This document shows, piece by piece, positions 17,951 to 29,278 of a stretch of DNA of 64,000 nucleotides. Below the pieces are notes generated by a model. It searched no databases. It was not told where the DNA came from and worked only from the letters and a program-made list of their open reading frames with translations. Origin of the DNA: Pseudomonas mendocina (GTDB taxonomy: Bacteria > Pseudomonadota > Gammaproteobacteria > Pseudomonadales > Pseudomonadaceae). Each line of letters begins with the position of its first letter. Within the stretch, counting starts at the first letter, position 1. The position numbers were made by a program, and so were the translations under genes. Location of the stretch: positions 5,084,001 to 5,148,000 of the forward strand of contig NZ_LR134290.1 in the NCBI RefSeq assembly GCF_900636545.1. Direction: 5' to 3'.

Positions 17951-19618
17951 TCAACGCGGCTCGCTCATCAGCCCCTTGACGATGGAAATGCAGCCGACCA
18001 GCAACACGATGGTGAACGGCAGGCCGGTGGATACGGCCATCGCCTGCAACGCAACCAGGCCACCGCCGAGCAACAGGGCAATGGCGATCACGCCTTCGAT
18101 GCTGGCCCAGAACACACGTTGCGGTACCGGCGCATTGACCTTGCCGCCAGCGGTGATGGTGTCGATCACCAGGGAGCCCGAGTCCGACGAGGTGATGAAG
18201 AACACCACCACCAGCACGATGCCGATGAACGAAGTGATGGCGGTCAGTGGCATTTCACCGAGCATGCTGAACAACTTCAGCTCCAGGCCGGCATCCTGCG
18301 CACCGGTGAAACCATCGACCAGCAACTGGTTGATGGCGGTGCCGCCGAAAGCGGTCATCCACAGCACCGATACCAGCGACGGCACCAGCAGCACGGCGAC
18401 GAGAAACTCACGCACGCTGCGGCCACGGCTGACGCGGGCGATGAACATGCCCACGAACGGCGACCAGCTGATCCACCAGGCCCAGTAGAACGCGGTCCAG
18501 CCCTGGCTGAAATTGGCATCTTCACGGCCGATCGGGTTGGCCAGTGCCGGCAGATATTGCAGGTAGGCGCCGAGGTTCTTGAAGAAGTCGGTGAAGATCA
18601 CCAGCGTCGGCCCGGCGATTATGATGAACAACAACAGGATCAGAGCCAGGCCCATGTTGATCTCGGACAGGCGCTTGACCCCCTTGTCGAGGCCGGCGAC
18701 TACCGAAGCCAGGGCGATCAGGGTGATGGCGACGATCAGCAACACCTTGGTGGTGTCCGAGGCCGGAATGGCGAACAGGTACTCGAGCCCTGCTGCCGCC
18801 TGTTCGGCGCCCAGCCCCAGCGAAGTGACCAGGCCGAACAATGTGGCGAACACCGCGAGGATGTCGACCACGTGGCCCGGCCAGCCCCACACGCGCTCAC
18901 CGAGGATCGGGTAGAAGATCGAGCGGATCGACAGCGGCAGGCCCTTGTTGAAGGAGAACAGCGCCAGCGCCAGCGCGACGATGGCGTAGATCGCCCAGGG
19001 GTGCAGGCCCCAGTGGAAAATGGTCGCGGCCATGCCCAGGCGCACGGCCTCTTCGGCATTACCGGCCGCACCGCCGAGCGGCGCCCAGTCGGTACGCACG
19101 CCGTCTTCGCCGACCGTGATGCCGCCCATCGCCGCACTGTAGTGCGACATCGGTTCGGACACGCCGTAGAACATCAGGCCGATGCCCATACCGGCAGCGA
19201 ACAGCATGGAGAACCAGCCCAGATAGGTGTAGTCGGGCGTAGCTTCCTTGCCGCCGATGCGCACCTTGCCCAGCGGCGAGACGATCAGGCCAAGGCAGAG
19301 CAGGACGAAAATGTTGGCGGCGCCGATGAAGAACCAGGCCATGTGGTGCGTGAGCCAGTCGCGCAGGCCGCTGAACAGCGGTTCGATCTGGTTCTGCAGA
19401 GCCAGGGCGAGGATCACGAAAATCACCGCGACCAGCGCGGAGATGGTGAAGACCTTGCCGTGAATGTCGAGGGCGAAGACGAACTGCCCTTTGATGTTGT
19501 CCTGACCGATGACGTAATCGGTGTCGATCAGATTGGCCGCGCCCGTTGGGGCCGGGATGCCTTCGTTGTTTTCCGCTGCGGATGGCGGGGTCGTGTCATG
19601 CGAAGGGACGTTTCCCAT
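17951..19618 (-). CDS. BCCT-family betaine/choline/carnitine transporter (paralog)
   Basis: A 555-residue BCCT transporter closely similar to the one at 16106; both share the N-terminal GIPAP(T/S)GA(A/V)NLIDTDYV segment, the AAGMGIGLMFYGVSEP glycine stretch and the WTAFYWAWWISWSPF signature, and end in GL(M/R)SEPR. The ATG at 19618 has AAGGAG at ideal distance. Its terminator lies between the two genes, so they are separately transcribed tandem duplicates. Likely role is uptake of glycine betaine or a related compound for osmoprotection or catabolism. The position beside serine dehydratase favours catabolism. Confidence 0.91.
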   Translation of the reverse strand: MGNVPSHDTTPPSAAENNEGIPAPTGAANLIDTDYVIGQDNIKGQFVFALDIHGKVFTISALVAVIFVILALALQNQIEPLFSGLRDWLTHHMAWFFIGAANIFVLLCLGLIVSPLGKVRIGGKEATPDYTYLGWFSMLFAAGMGIGLMFYGVSEPMSHYSAAMGGITVGEDGVRTDWAPLGGAAGNAEEAVRLGMAATIFHWGLHPWAIYAIVALALALFSFNKGLPLSIRSIFYPILGERVWGWPGHVVDILAVFATLFGLVTSLGLGAEQAAAGLEYLFAIPASDTTKVLLIVAITLIALASVVAGLDKGVKRLSEINMGLALILLLFIIIAGPTLVIFTDFFKNLGAYLQYLPALANPIGREDANFSQGWTAFYWAWWISWSPFVGMFIARVSRGRSVREFLVAVLLVPSLVSVLWMTAFGGTAINQLLVDGFTGAQDAGLELKLFSMLGEMPLTAITSFIGIVLVVVFFITSSDSGSLVIDTITAGGKVNAPVPQRVFWASIEGVIAIALLLGGGLVALQAMAVSTGLPFTIVLLVGCISIVKGLMSEPR

Positions 19619-20094
19619 ACTTGGCGTTCTCCTTGATGCGTTTGACTCGCTAACAGGACGTTGAAAACCATCTACGTTGCCATTGCCGCGTTGAACACAG
19701 GCTTGGACAGCCCGGTCGAAAGCCGCTTGCGATTGATACGCCTCAGAACAGCTTCAGTACTGCTCATATACAGCCCGCAGACTCCGCGCTCTCGCCTGTG
19801 CTTTGCCCAGCGCTGGCGGCCTCGCCTACGTTTTCAGCAACCTGCTAGACGAACGTGAACAGGACGGATGCCCTCCTCCAATTAAAGACGGCCTGCAAAT
19901 AGGCCGCGTCGGGAGGGTAACACATGAAATCCGCTCACTCAGATTTCAAGACACGTGAAGCGCCCGAATAATTCCCCAGGGGCTGGCAATTTGCCCGGCA
20001 CTGCCATTCGCCCGTTGGCCGTGGCAGGATGGTGGCGAACGCTGCGCAACCCCCATGGTCAGCTGCACACAGCCCGTGCAAAGGAAGACCCTGC
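19619..20094. other. Intergenic stretch with a nested hairpin
   Basis: About 480 bases between the divergent BCCT and cardiolipin synthase genes. No gene is evident. At 19871-19917, CCCTCC and GGAGGG enclose an inner stem of CGGCCT/AGGCCG with a 6-base loop; on the minus strand the inner stem is followed by CTTTAATT. It may be a weak terminator or a leader structure. Confidence 0.45.
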
Positions 20095-21540
20095 ATGCCT
20101 GCGGATTTCGGCATCCCCCACCTGTTCGCCTACCTGATCGCCACCATCCACGCCCTCGGCGTTCTGGCCGCGATACACGCCGTGCTCACCGTGCGCACGG
20201 CACAAGGCGCGCTGGCCTGGGGCCTGTCGCTGTTCTTCATGCCCTACCTGACGCTGCTGCCGTATCTGGTGTTCGGCCGCAGCCGTTTCGACGCCTATGT
20301 CAAGGCACGGCGTCAGGCCGACAAGGAAATGCGCCATGCCATGGCCAAACAGGACTGGCGCCCCTGGGTCGAGGAGGCCAAGGCCGCGCACCTGTCTCCC
20401 GCCTATGACCGCCTGCGTGCACTGCCGCGTCTGTCGCACCTGCCCGGCCTGACCGGCAACCGCGTCGAACTGCTGATCGACGGCGAGGCCACTTTCGAAG
20501 CGATCTTCAGTGCGCTGGCCAGTGCCCAGCAGACGATCCTGCTGCAATTCTTCATCATCCGTGACGACGCCCTCGGCCAGCGCCTGCGCGACGTGCTGCT
20601 GGAGCGCGCTGGCGCTGGCGTGCAGGTCCATGTGCTGTATGACGGTGTCGGCAGCCATGCGTTGCCGCGTTCCTATATCGACAGCCTGCGCCGGGGCGGC
20701 GCGCAGGTGCATGCCTTCCCCACCCGCGCCGGGTTGTTCAATCGCTTCCAGCTAAATTTCCGCAATCACCGCAAGATCGTCGTGGTCGATGGCGAGATCG
20801 GCTTTCTCGGCGGGCTCAACGTCGGCATCGAATACCTCGGGCAGAAGCCGCCGCTGGCACCGTGGCGCGACACCCATGTCGAAGTGCGCGGGCCGGTGGT
20901 GGCAAGCCTGCAGGAAGCCTTCGCCGAGGACTGGTACTGGGCCTGCCAGAAGCTGCCGCCACTGCTGATGCCGAGCAAGCAGGACGAACCCGGGCAACTC
21001 TGCCAGGTGATCGCCAGCGGCCCGGCGGACCCGCAGGAAACCTGCTCGCTGCTGTTCGTCGAGGCGATTCACGCGGCGCGCGATCGGGTGTGGCTGAGCA
21101 GTCCCTACTTCGTGCCCGACGAAGCGCTGTTCGCCGCCCTGCGCCTGGCGGTGATGCGCGGCGTGGATGTGCGCCTGCTGCTGCCGGCGCGACCAGACCA
21201 TCACATCGTCTACGCAGCCTCCAGCCTGTATGCATTCGAGGCCTTGCGCGCCGGCGTGCGCATCTTCCGCTACCAACCGGGATTCCTTCACCAGAAGGCC
21301 CTGCTGATCGACCATGACGCCTGCGTGCTGGGCAGCGCCAACCTGGACAACCGCTCCTTCCGCCTGAATTTCGAAGCCAGCCTGCTGACCTTCGACGAGA
21401 CCTTCAACGCCCAGGTGGCGAACATGCTGGAAGAGGATTTCAGCCGCTCACGCGAACTGGTCAATGCCGACCGACGCAACCTGCATCGCCTGCAGCAACT
21501 GGGCATGCGCGTCGCGCGACTGATCTCGCCGATTCTCTGA
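20095..21540 (+). CDS. cls: Cardiolipin synthase
   Basis: A 481-residue cardiolipin synthase of the phospholipase D superfamily, which joins two phosphatidylglycerols into cardiolipin at the inner membrane. Two N-terminal membrane helices (about residues 8-30 and 40-60) are followed by two HKD motifs: [18 protein letters not shown] near 225 and [23 protein letters not shown] near 400. Both are complete. The ATG at 20095 follows AAGGAAG; 22 upstream in-frame codons are unlikely. It stands alone. Confidence 0.94.
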   Translation: MPADFGIPHLFAYLIATIHALGVLAAIHAVLTVRTAQGALAWGLSLFFMPYLTLLPYLVFGRSRFDAYVKARRQADKEMRHAMAKQDWRPWVEEAKAAHLSPAYDRLRALPRLSHLPGLTGNRVELLIDGEATFEAIFSALASAQQTILLQFFIIRDDALGQRLRDVLLERAGAGVQVHVLYDGVGSHALPRSYIDSLRRGGAQVHAFPTRAGLFNRFQLNFRNHRKIVVVDGEIGFLGGLNVGIEYLGQKPPLAPWRDTHVEVRGPVVASLQEAFAEDWYWACQKLPPLLMPSKQDEPGQLCQVIASGPADPQETCSLLFVEAIHAARDRVWLSSPYFVPDEALFAALRLAVMRGVDVRLLLPARPDHHIVYAASSLYAFEALRAGVRIFRYQPGFLHQKALLIDHDACVLGSANLDNRSFRLNFEASLLTFDETFNAQVANMLEEDFSRSRELVNADRRNLHRLQQLGMRVARLISPIL

Positions 21541-21670
21541 TATCGCCCCACGGTGTGGCGCCCGGTTTCGCCTGCACTGGCGCCAGTGCGGGAAACTTTG
21601 AACGGGCTTCAAGGCCCGGCTATGGTTACGGGTGTCAGCTGCCGTTAGCTGTCCGCGAGCCCTGCCAGCC

Positions 21671-22402
21671 ATGAATAGACGCTCTACCCTGCTGCTCAGC
21701 CTGTGCCTGTTCGTTCTGCCCGCCGTGGCGCAGGAGGAGATTCGCATCGGCGTCGAACTGCAGCCCTATCAGCCTTACTCGGACGTGGAGGACGGCGAAT
21801 ACCGCGGCTATGCACGTGACCTGCTGGACGCCTTCGCCGCCGAGTCCGGCTATCGCTTCGTCTATACGCCGCTGCCGGTCAGGCGCCTGCTCAGTGATTT
21901 TCTCTCTGGCCGGGTCGACCTCAAGTTCCCCGATCATCCGCAGTGGAACGCCGATCAAAAAGACGGCCATACCGTCCACTACAGCCATCCGGCGGCACCC
22001 TACGTCGACGGTATTCTGGTCAAGCCGCAGCACCTGGGTCAGGGCCTGCAGCGCATCGAGCTGCTCGGCACGCAGAACGGCTTCACGCCCTGGCCTTATC
22101 TGCCGGAGATTCGCGCCGGGCGTATCCGCCTGATCCAGGCCAACCAGATCGAATCACTGCTGCGCATGGCCAGCAGCGACCGCGTCGACGCGGTCTACCT
22201 CAACCCCAAGGTAGTCGCTTACCAGTTGCGGCAGATGCGCATGACGGCGGACAGCCTGGTGTTCGACCCAGAGCTGCCGCATGTTGAAGATCACTACTAC
22301 CTGTCCAGCATCCGCCATCCGCAGCTGATCGAGGCGTTCAACCGCTTCCTCGAAGAGCGGGCCGATCAGGTCGCCGCGATACGTTTACGCCACGGCCTGT
22401 GA
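21671..22402 (+). CDS. Periplasmic solute-binding protein (SBP family 3-like)
   Basis: A 243-residue exported protein with a signal peptide (MNRRSTLLLSLCLFVLPAVA) and the fold pattern of small amino-acid-type binding proteins: IRIGVELQPYQPYS at the N-terminus and YARDLLDAFAAESGYRF. No permease or ATPase gene is nearby, so this is an orphan receptor, perhaps a sensor partner or a divergent polar-solute binder. Its last 18 bases overlap the 3' end of the convergent PepSY gene. The ATG at 21671 was chosen for the signal peptide. Confidence 0.8.
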   Translation: MNRRSTLLLSLCLFVLPAVAQEEIRIGVELQPYQPYSDVEDGEYRGYARDLLDAFAAESGYRFVYTPLPVRRLLSDFLSGRVDLKFPDHPQWNADQKDGHTVHYSHPAAPYVDGILVKPQHLGQGLQRIELLGTQNGFTPWPYLPEIRAGRIRLIQANQIESLLRMASSDRVDAVYLNPKVVAYQLRQMRMTADSLVFDPELPHVEDHYYLSSIRHPQLIEAFNRFLEERADQVAAIRLRHGL

Positions 22403-23596
22403 ACCGCCGCGCAGGCGCTGTTCGGCGAGCACGCGCGAACGACGTTTCCTCGCCCAGATCACCACGCCGGTCACGGACAGGCCCGCAACGGCCAGCCCCA
22501 GCAACGACACCAGAATCCTTCCCGGCAAGCCGATGATGCGCCCGGAGTGCAGCGGGAATTGCGCCTGCAGGAAGATATCCCCGGCGCTACCCGTGCCAGG
22601 CACATGCGCACCGGCCAGCTCACCACTGCGGCTGTCGACGTAGATCCAGGGATTGCCCAGCCCAGCATCGCCGTGATCCTCGCCCGGCGCGTAGAAGCCA
22701 ACGCCATACACGCCGAACTCCGCCGAGTGGAACAGCCCACCGGGGGGCGCGTCCCACCCCAGCCGGCGCGCTTCGGCATCGGCAATGGCGATGGCCTGGC
22801 GGCGGTCGATCTGCGGCACGATCTGCTGGTCCAGCGTGACCGGCGTGCGGCTGGCGAAGGGGCTTGGCGTCAACGGCGAGAACAGCTCAACCAGCGGGCG
22901 CACCACCTGGCGTTCGAGGTTCATCGATACCGAGGTGACGGCGAGGATCAGCAGCAGCAACCAGATCCATACGCCACCGGAGCGGTGCAGGTCGAAATTG
23001 AGCTTGTAGCCGCCCTGGCGCCAGCGAAAGGCGAACGACTTGCGCCAGCTGCGCAGGTTGGGGAACGACAGCCACAGCGCGACCAGGCAATCGAGGCACC
23101 AGACGATGGCGACGATGCCGAAGAACAGCACGCCCAGTTCGATGCCGAAGCCATCCGGGATATGCAGGCTGTAGTGCAGTTTGTAGAGGAACGGCAGCAG
23201 GTTCTCCCGGCTCAGGGAGATCGCCCCCCACTCACGTTGCCCCTGGATATCGCCGTTCACCGGGTCGATGCCGAGCTGATTGAAGCCCAGATCAAAGGCC
23301 TTGCCGGTGGCCGGATCGATACGCGGGTCGACGAAGATCCCCAGCGCATGGCCAGGCTCCAGCGCCAGCGGCATGAAGCTCACCTGCAGACGTGGGTCGC
23401 TCGTCTCCAGGGCATCGACCAGCTGCAGCGGGTCCTGCGCCGGCCCTGCGCTTTGCGCATCGAACAGGTGCGGGTTGAGCCATTCGTCCAGTTCGTGATC
23501 CCAGGAAATGACAGCGCCGGTCAAGCCGGCGGTGAACAGGAACAGGGCGATGAACAGGCCGCACCAACGGTGCAGCAGTACCAGAATCGGGCGCAT
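22385..23596 (-). CDS. PepSY-associated membrane protein (PiuB-like)
   Basis: A 403-residue PepSY_TM protein with about four membrane helices: residues 10-32, a pair around 140-195, and one near 365-390. The first has the family pattern LHRWCGLFIALFLFTAGLTGAVISWDHELD. PepSY membrane proteins beside TonB siderophore receptors are thought to reduce iron released from ferri-siderophores at the inner membrane. The gene lies 50 bases downstream of such a receptor on the same strand. The ATG at 23596 follows GAGAGA. The electron donor and ferrisiderophore are unknown. Confidence 0.85.
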   Translation of the reverse strand: MRPILVLLHRWCGLFIALFLFTAGLTGAVISWDHELDEWLNPHLFDAQSAGPAQDPLQLVDALETSDPRLQVSFMPLALEPGHALGIFVDPRIDPATGKAFDLGFNQLGIDPVNGDIQGQREWGAISLSRENLLPFLYKLHYSLHIPDGFGIELGVLFFGIVAIVWCLDCLVALWLSFPNLRSWRKSFAFRWRQGGYKLNFDLHRSGGVWIWLLLLILAVTSVSMNLERQVVRPLVELFSPLTPSPFASRTPVTLDQQIVPQIDRRQAIAIADAEARRLGWDAPPGGLFHSAEFGVYGVGFYAPGEDHGDAGLGNPWIYVDSRSGELAGAHVPGTGSAGDIFLQAQFPLHSGRIIGLPGRILVSLLGLAVAGLSVTGVVIWARKRRSRVLAEQRLRGGSQAVA

Positions 23597-23618
23597 CGAA
23601 TTCTCTCGTCGACCAGCA

Positions 23619-23640
23619 GGGCCGCCCTTCCGGGCGGCCC
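23619..23640 (-). other. Intercistronic hairpin between TonB receptor and PepSY genes
   Basis: GGGCCGCCC pairs with GGGCGGCCC around a TTCC loop, with no T-run. It may lower expression of the PepSY gene relative to the receptor or protect the upstream mRNA. Confidence 0.55.
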
Positions 23641-23646
23641 GGGCTA

Positions 23647-25782
23647 TCAGTATTTCCAAGTCAGGGTGGCACTGACGTTACGTGGAGCGCCGTAGTAGGC
23701 CTGGGACCAGTACAGGCTGTTCAGGTACTTCTCGTCGGTGAGGTTGTTGAGATTGGCCGACACGCTCCAGTTCGGGTCGATGTCGTAGCTGGCCATCAGA
23801 TCGACCACGGCGTAGGCCTTCTGCTTGGCGTCGGCACTGCCAATCGAAGTGAAACCGTCATCGGCCGTCAGCGGTACGGCGATCTTGATATCGTCCTGCC
23901 AACGCACGGCAGCGCCGACCTTGAGCTTTTCCATACCCGGAATGCGGTAGGTAGCAGCGGTCTTGATCATGTGCTTGGGTGAGTAGGTGACGGCATGCGA
24001 GCCATCGGCATTGGTGATGTCGACGAAGGTGTACCCAGCGCTAAGCTGTAGACCGTCCACCGGCTCGCCAGAGAACTCCAGTTCATAGCCTTCGCTGGTC
24101 AGGCCTTCGATGGCGCGGTAGTAAGCCACCGAACCATTCATGCCCGCCTGCTCGGCGAAGTTGTCCTGTTCGGTACGGAATACCGCCAGGGAAACGTTAA
24201 CCTTGTCGTCGAACAGCTCACCCTTGATACCGGCTTCATAGTTCACGCCTTCCAGGGGAGCCAGACGCGAGCCACTCACATCGTTCTTGGTCTGTGGCGT
24301 GAAAATCTCGGTATAGCTGGCGTAAACCGAATACTGATCGGTGATGTCGTAAACGATGCCCGCGTAAGGCACCACCTTGCCGCTATTCTTCGACGACTTG
24401 GCTTGACCGTAGTTGGTGCCGTCGCTCTTCACGTCGACCACGCGAGCGCCGGTGATCAGGCTCAGATCATCGGTCAGGCTCCAACGTGCAGCACCGTAGA
24501 CGCTCTTCATGCGGTCGGTGAAGTCACTGCCGTTGCTGCCGTTGTCGTTAAGGGGCTTCGGATAGTTGCCGGTCCACTGCTCCAGCGGCGGCAGCATGGT
24601 GCCGGTGCTGGAGTCATACCAGGACAGGTCCTCAAGCTCGGAGCGTGACCAGCTGCCGCCCAAGGCCGCTTCGTGCTGACGACCACCCAGATTGAAAGGA
24701 CCACTGGCCTGGAGATCGACGATCAGCTGTTTGTTCTTTTCGTTGTATTCGGACGGATAGGAATACAGGCCCGCACCCGTCTGGCGGTTCGGCGTGCCGT
24801 AGACATAGAACATCGAGCCATCGCTCTTCTTCTCGACCCGGGTGACTACTGTCTTGGCCTGCCAGCCGTTATCGAAGGTGTGCGCCAGCTCGGCAAAGGT
24901 GCGGTTTTCCTGGTTGTCCCAATAGGCCCAATCGGTTGCGGTGCTGGTAGAGCGCGAATAATTGGTTTTACCGCCGTCCTGATAGACCAGCGGCAACGCG
25001 CCCCACATCGGCGAGTTGGCGTCGCTGGTCTGCAGCGTGTGACCAAGGGTGAAGAGGGTGCGGTCATCCAGATCGAACTCCAGCACACCATGGAATACGT
25101 TCTTCTCACGCGAGTAGCGGTCGAGGTAGGAGTTCTTGTTTTCGTTGGCATACACCACGCGGCCGCGGATGTTGCCGGCATCGGTGAGCGCACCTGATAC
25201 GTCGGTATCGATACGCCGCTTGTCCCAGGAACCGGCCGTCAGGTCGACGCGCGCCTGCGGTGCCAGCGTGGGTCGCTTGCGCACGAAGTTGACCGTCGCC
25301 GAGGGATTACCGGTACCGGACATCAGGCCGTTGGCGCCACGAATCACCTCCACACGCTCGTACATGGCGGTGTCCAGATCACCCTCGACGTTGCCGTAGA
25401 CGAAGGGTACGGCGATGCCGTCGTACTGGAAGTTGGTGATATCGAAGCCGCGAGCGGTGTAGTAGGTACGATCGGTCTCGACTTCCTGCACCTGTACGCC
25501 CGGCACGGCCTTGAGCGCATCGTTGACGCTGGTGAGCTTGAAGTCGCGCAGTTGGGCTCCGCTCAGGGTCGAAATCGACTGAGGCGTCTGCCGCGGGGTC
25601 AGGTCGAGCTTGGTGGCAGCGCTGCTGGGCGAGGATTTGTAGCTGTCGACCTCGGCCGCCTCACTATCGCCGACCACGGTCTGGGCATCGAGCTCGAGCT
25701 GCTCCTGCTCGCTGGCCACGGCATGGTTGAAACTGCAGGCGGCCGCAATCGCCACGGCCAGGTGGGTTCTTCTGCTGAACAA
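23647..25782 (-). CDS. TonB-dependent siderophore receptor
   Basis: A 711-residue outer-membrane receptor with a signal peptide, a plug domain (about 45-165, with the RVEVIRGANGLMSGTGNPSATVNFVRKRP plug signature) and a 22-strand barrel ending in the aromatic ATLTWKY. It lacks an N-terminal STN signalling domain, so it does not act through an anti-sigma factor. It resembles FhuE/FiuA-type ferri-hydroxamate receptors, though the ligand cannot be read from sequence. The TTG at 25782 follows AGGAG at good spacing and begins the signal peptide; a GTG at 25851 lacks one. It is followed by the PepSY gene. Confidence 0.9.
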   Translation of the reverse strand: MFSRRTHLAVAIAAACSFNHAVASEQEQLELDAQTVVGDSEAAEVDSYKSSPSSAATKLDLTPRQTPQSISTLSGAQLRDFKLTSVNDALKAVPGVQVQEVETDRTYYTARGFDITNFQYDGIAVPFVYGNVEGDLDTAMYERVEVIRGANGLMSGTGNPSATVNFVRKRPTLAPQARVDLTAGSWDKRRIDTDVSGALTDAGNIRGRVVYANENKNSYLDRYSREKNVFHGVLEFDLDDRTLFTLGHTLQTSDANSPMWGALPLVYQDGGKTNYSRSTSTATDWAYWDNQENRTFAELAHTFDNGWQAKTVVTRVEKKSDGSMFYVYGTPNRQTGAGLYSYPSEYNEKNKQLIVDLQASGPFNLGGRQHEAALGGSWSRSELEDLSWYDSSTGTMLPPLEQWTGNYPKPLNDNGSNGSDFTDRMKSVYGAARWSLTDDLSLITGARVVDVKSDGTNYGQAKSSKNSGKVVPYAGIVYDITDQYSVYASYTEIFTPQTKNDVSGSRLAPLEGVNYEAGIKGELFDDKVNVSLAVFRTEQDNFAEQAGMNGSVAYYRAIEGLTSEGYELEFSGEPVDGLQLSAGYTFVDITNADGSHAVTYSPKHMIKTAATYRIPGMEKLKVGAAVRWQDDIKIAVPLTADDGFTSIGSADAKQKAYAVVDLMASYDIDPNWSVSANLNNLTDEKYLNSLYWSQAYYGAPRNVSATLTWKY

Positions 25783-25864
25783 GGGACGTACTCCTGATGC
25801 GCTGTCGATAGCCGCTGACAGTCCCTTTGCAGCTGGTTGCCTCACTGGCACGCATCTGCGGAAA

Positions 25865-25937
25865 GCAAATGCAAATAATTAGCGACAAAATTCTCGCAGC
25901 AGAAGAGCGCTCTAGTCAATGCGAATTATTTACATAA
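25865..25937. promoter_or_regulatory. Candidate Fur-binding region upstream of the TonB receptor
   Basis: Two related AT-rich sequences, GCAAATGCAAATAATTAGC (25865-25883, about 13 of 19 matches to the Fur consensus by eye) and AATGCGAATTATTTACAT (about 25918-25935), lie between the receptor and the DUF3617 gene. Iron repression is expected for a siderophore receptor. Confidence 0.5.
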
Positions 25938-25944
25938 ACACCTG

Positions 25945-26463
25945 TTATCCGTTCCTTTTGAGTGCAGCACAATCCGCCCCCACCCACCGGGCTTGGCTCT
26001 CCATACTGCTCGGCTGGCCTTTGTATGTGCCTTTGACCTGGGTGGTAAATTCCTTGTCGCTGACGAAGCGGGTCTCCCCTTCGCCCTGCGCATCCGGGCA
26101 AGTGAAGCGAAATTTCCACAGGTTGCCGCTGCGCTCGGTGATCTGCTGGTTACAACCAGAGTTGGGATCCTGCAGGGGAATGTCCTGTGATTTGATCTGC
26201 TCTTCGGTCAGGCAGATTTGCACCCCTCCAGCACCGAGTTTCACACCGCGCTCGGCCATCATGCCTTCCATCATCTGGCGCTGCTCCGGCGGCAGGTTCT
26301 GCAGCTGCGCGAGGATCTGATCCATGCCCGGCATAGCCTGACCGCCGACTTGCATGTTGTGCGCGCTGACCTCCCAGACGCCGGGCTGCAGCTCTACCGC
26401 GCTAGCCACCACGGGCGACAGGCAGAGAGCAAGAGGTAGAGCGGTACGATAAAGAATGCGCAT
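25945..26463 (-). CDS. DUF3617 exported protein
   Basis: A 172-residue exported protein of the DUF3617 family: signal peptide (MRILYRTALPLALCLSPVVASA), then LQPGVWEVSAHNMQVGG, a methionine-rich helix (GMDQILAQ...QMMEGMMAERG), and cysteines in VQICLTEEQ, SGCNQQ, FTCPDAQG and GADCAAL that likely form two disulfides. Family proteins are periplasmic and unassigned. The ATG at 26463 has AGGAG at ideal distance. It is followed by the siderophore receptor on the same strand, but the two are probably separately expressed. Confidence 0.85.
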   Translation of the reverse strand: MRILYRTALPLALCLSPVVASAVELQPGVWEVSAHNMQVGGQAMPGMDQILAQLQNLPPEQRQMMEGMMAERGVKLGAGGVQICLTEEQIKSQDIPLQDPNSGCNQQITERSGNLWKFRFTCPDAQGEGETRFVSDKEFTTQVKGTYKGQPSSMESQARWVGADCAALKRNG

Positions 26464-26533
26464 GACAGGTCTCCTGAGCGGATAGTAGGCCAAGCCGAGG
26501 GCGCCTCGGGGCACCAGGGCATCGGGCCGCCGC

Positions 26534-26562
26534 TCCTGTAGGAGTCGCGCCCCGCGGCGATT
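26534..26562. repeat. REP-type palindrome
   Basis: TGTAGGAGTCGCGCCCCGCGGCGA, a Pseudomonas REP-like unit in the leader region upstream of the DUF3617 gene. Confidence 0.6.
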
Positions 26563-26621
26563 TGGACAGTTGATAAGCGTATAAGATTCGCAGCGCGCAT
26601 AGCCCCGCTGGCCGCAGATGA

Positions 26622-26657
26622 ACAAAACCCCCACAGGCTTGCGCCGCATGGGGGTTT
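26622..26657 (-). terminator. Rho-independent terminator of the TRAP operon
   Basis: On the minus strand AAACCCCCA pairs with TGGGGGTTT (26649-26657 with 26625-26633), followed by TTTTG. It lies 56 bases after the DUF1850 stop. Confidence 0.8.
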
Positions 26658-26712
26658 CCTTCTTTTGACCCGGCACTTGTGGCGCCGGGAGCCTGGGTCC
26701 GCTCTGGCGAAC

Positions 26713-27116
26713 CTAGCCCGCGTCAGCCGCGGGGGAGCTCAGCTCACAACTCCAGAGTTCCAACGCCGGCTGGCTCGCTTTTGGCGGGCCGAGCCAGTCG
26801 CTCATCGGGCGACAACGCTGGTCGATACACAGTTGGTAATCCCCGGCTTCGGGCGTACGCCCGACTCGCAGGGGTTGCAAAGGCGGTAGCTGACGCTGGT
26901 AATGCCAGCTGCCATTGCGCAGTTCGGCACCGTCGGGAATTTCCATGCCGGCGCCGGAACCCTTGACCCGCGCCTCGCCGAGAACCAGGCCCTCGGCGGT
27001 GACGCGGTAATCCTCTTCCCAGCGAATCTTCTCGATGGTGTGCGTCCACGCCAGGGTGAAGGACGGCGTGGGCAACTCTGCCCACACCGCACCGGCCAAA
27101 CCCAGGCACAGGCCGA

Positions 27117-27120
<4 letters not shown>
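26713..27120 (-). CDS. DUF1850 protein of the TAXI-TRAP operon
   Basis: A 135-residue DUF1850 protein with an N-terminal signal-like segment (MIGLCLGLAGAVWAELP) and the family pattern FTLAWTHTIEKIRWEEDYRV. DUF1850 proteins are nearly always encoded next to TAXI-type TRAP transporters and are probably periplasmic or membrane-attached accessory factors. The GTG start at 27120 overlaps the permease stop (GTGA), so translation is coupled. Confidence 0.87.
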
Positions 27121-29144
<2,024 letters not shown>

Positions 29145-29278
29145 GGAGTGCAAACCTCATGACTACTTCGATTGCGGTGACAGAGTCGCCAACAAAACCT
29201 ACCGCCTACGGGCGCCGGTTTTATTCGCGATTCTGTGAAGACCGGACCGCGGCGGGATCGCCGCAGTCCGAGCCGCCA

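Noticed and set aside
17750..19636. Long plus-strand reading frame (628 codons) opposite the BCCT transporter gene
   Set aside because: It is antisense to a well-supported BCCT gene, has low-complexity His/Gln/Arg composition and no domain; a GC shadow.
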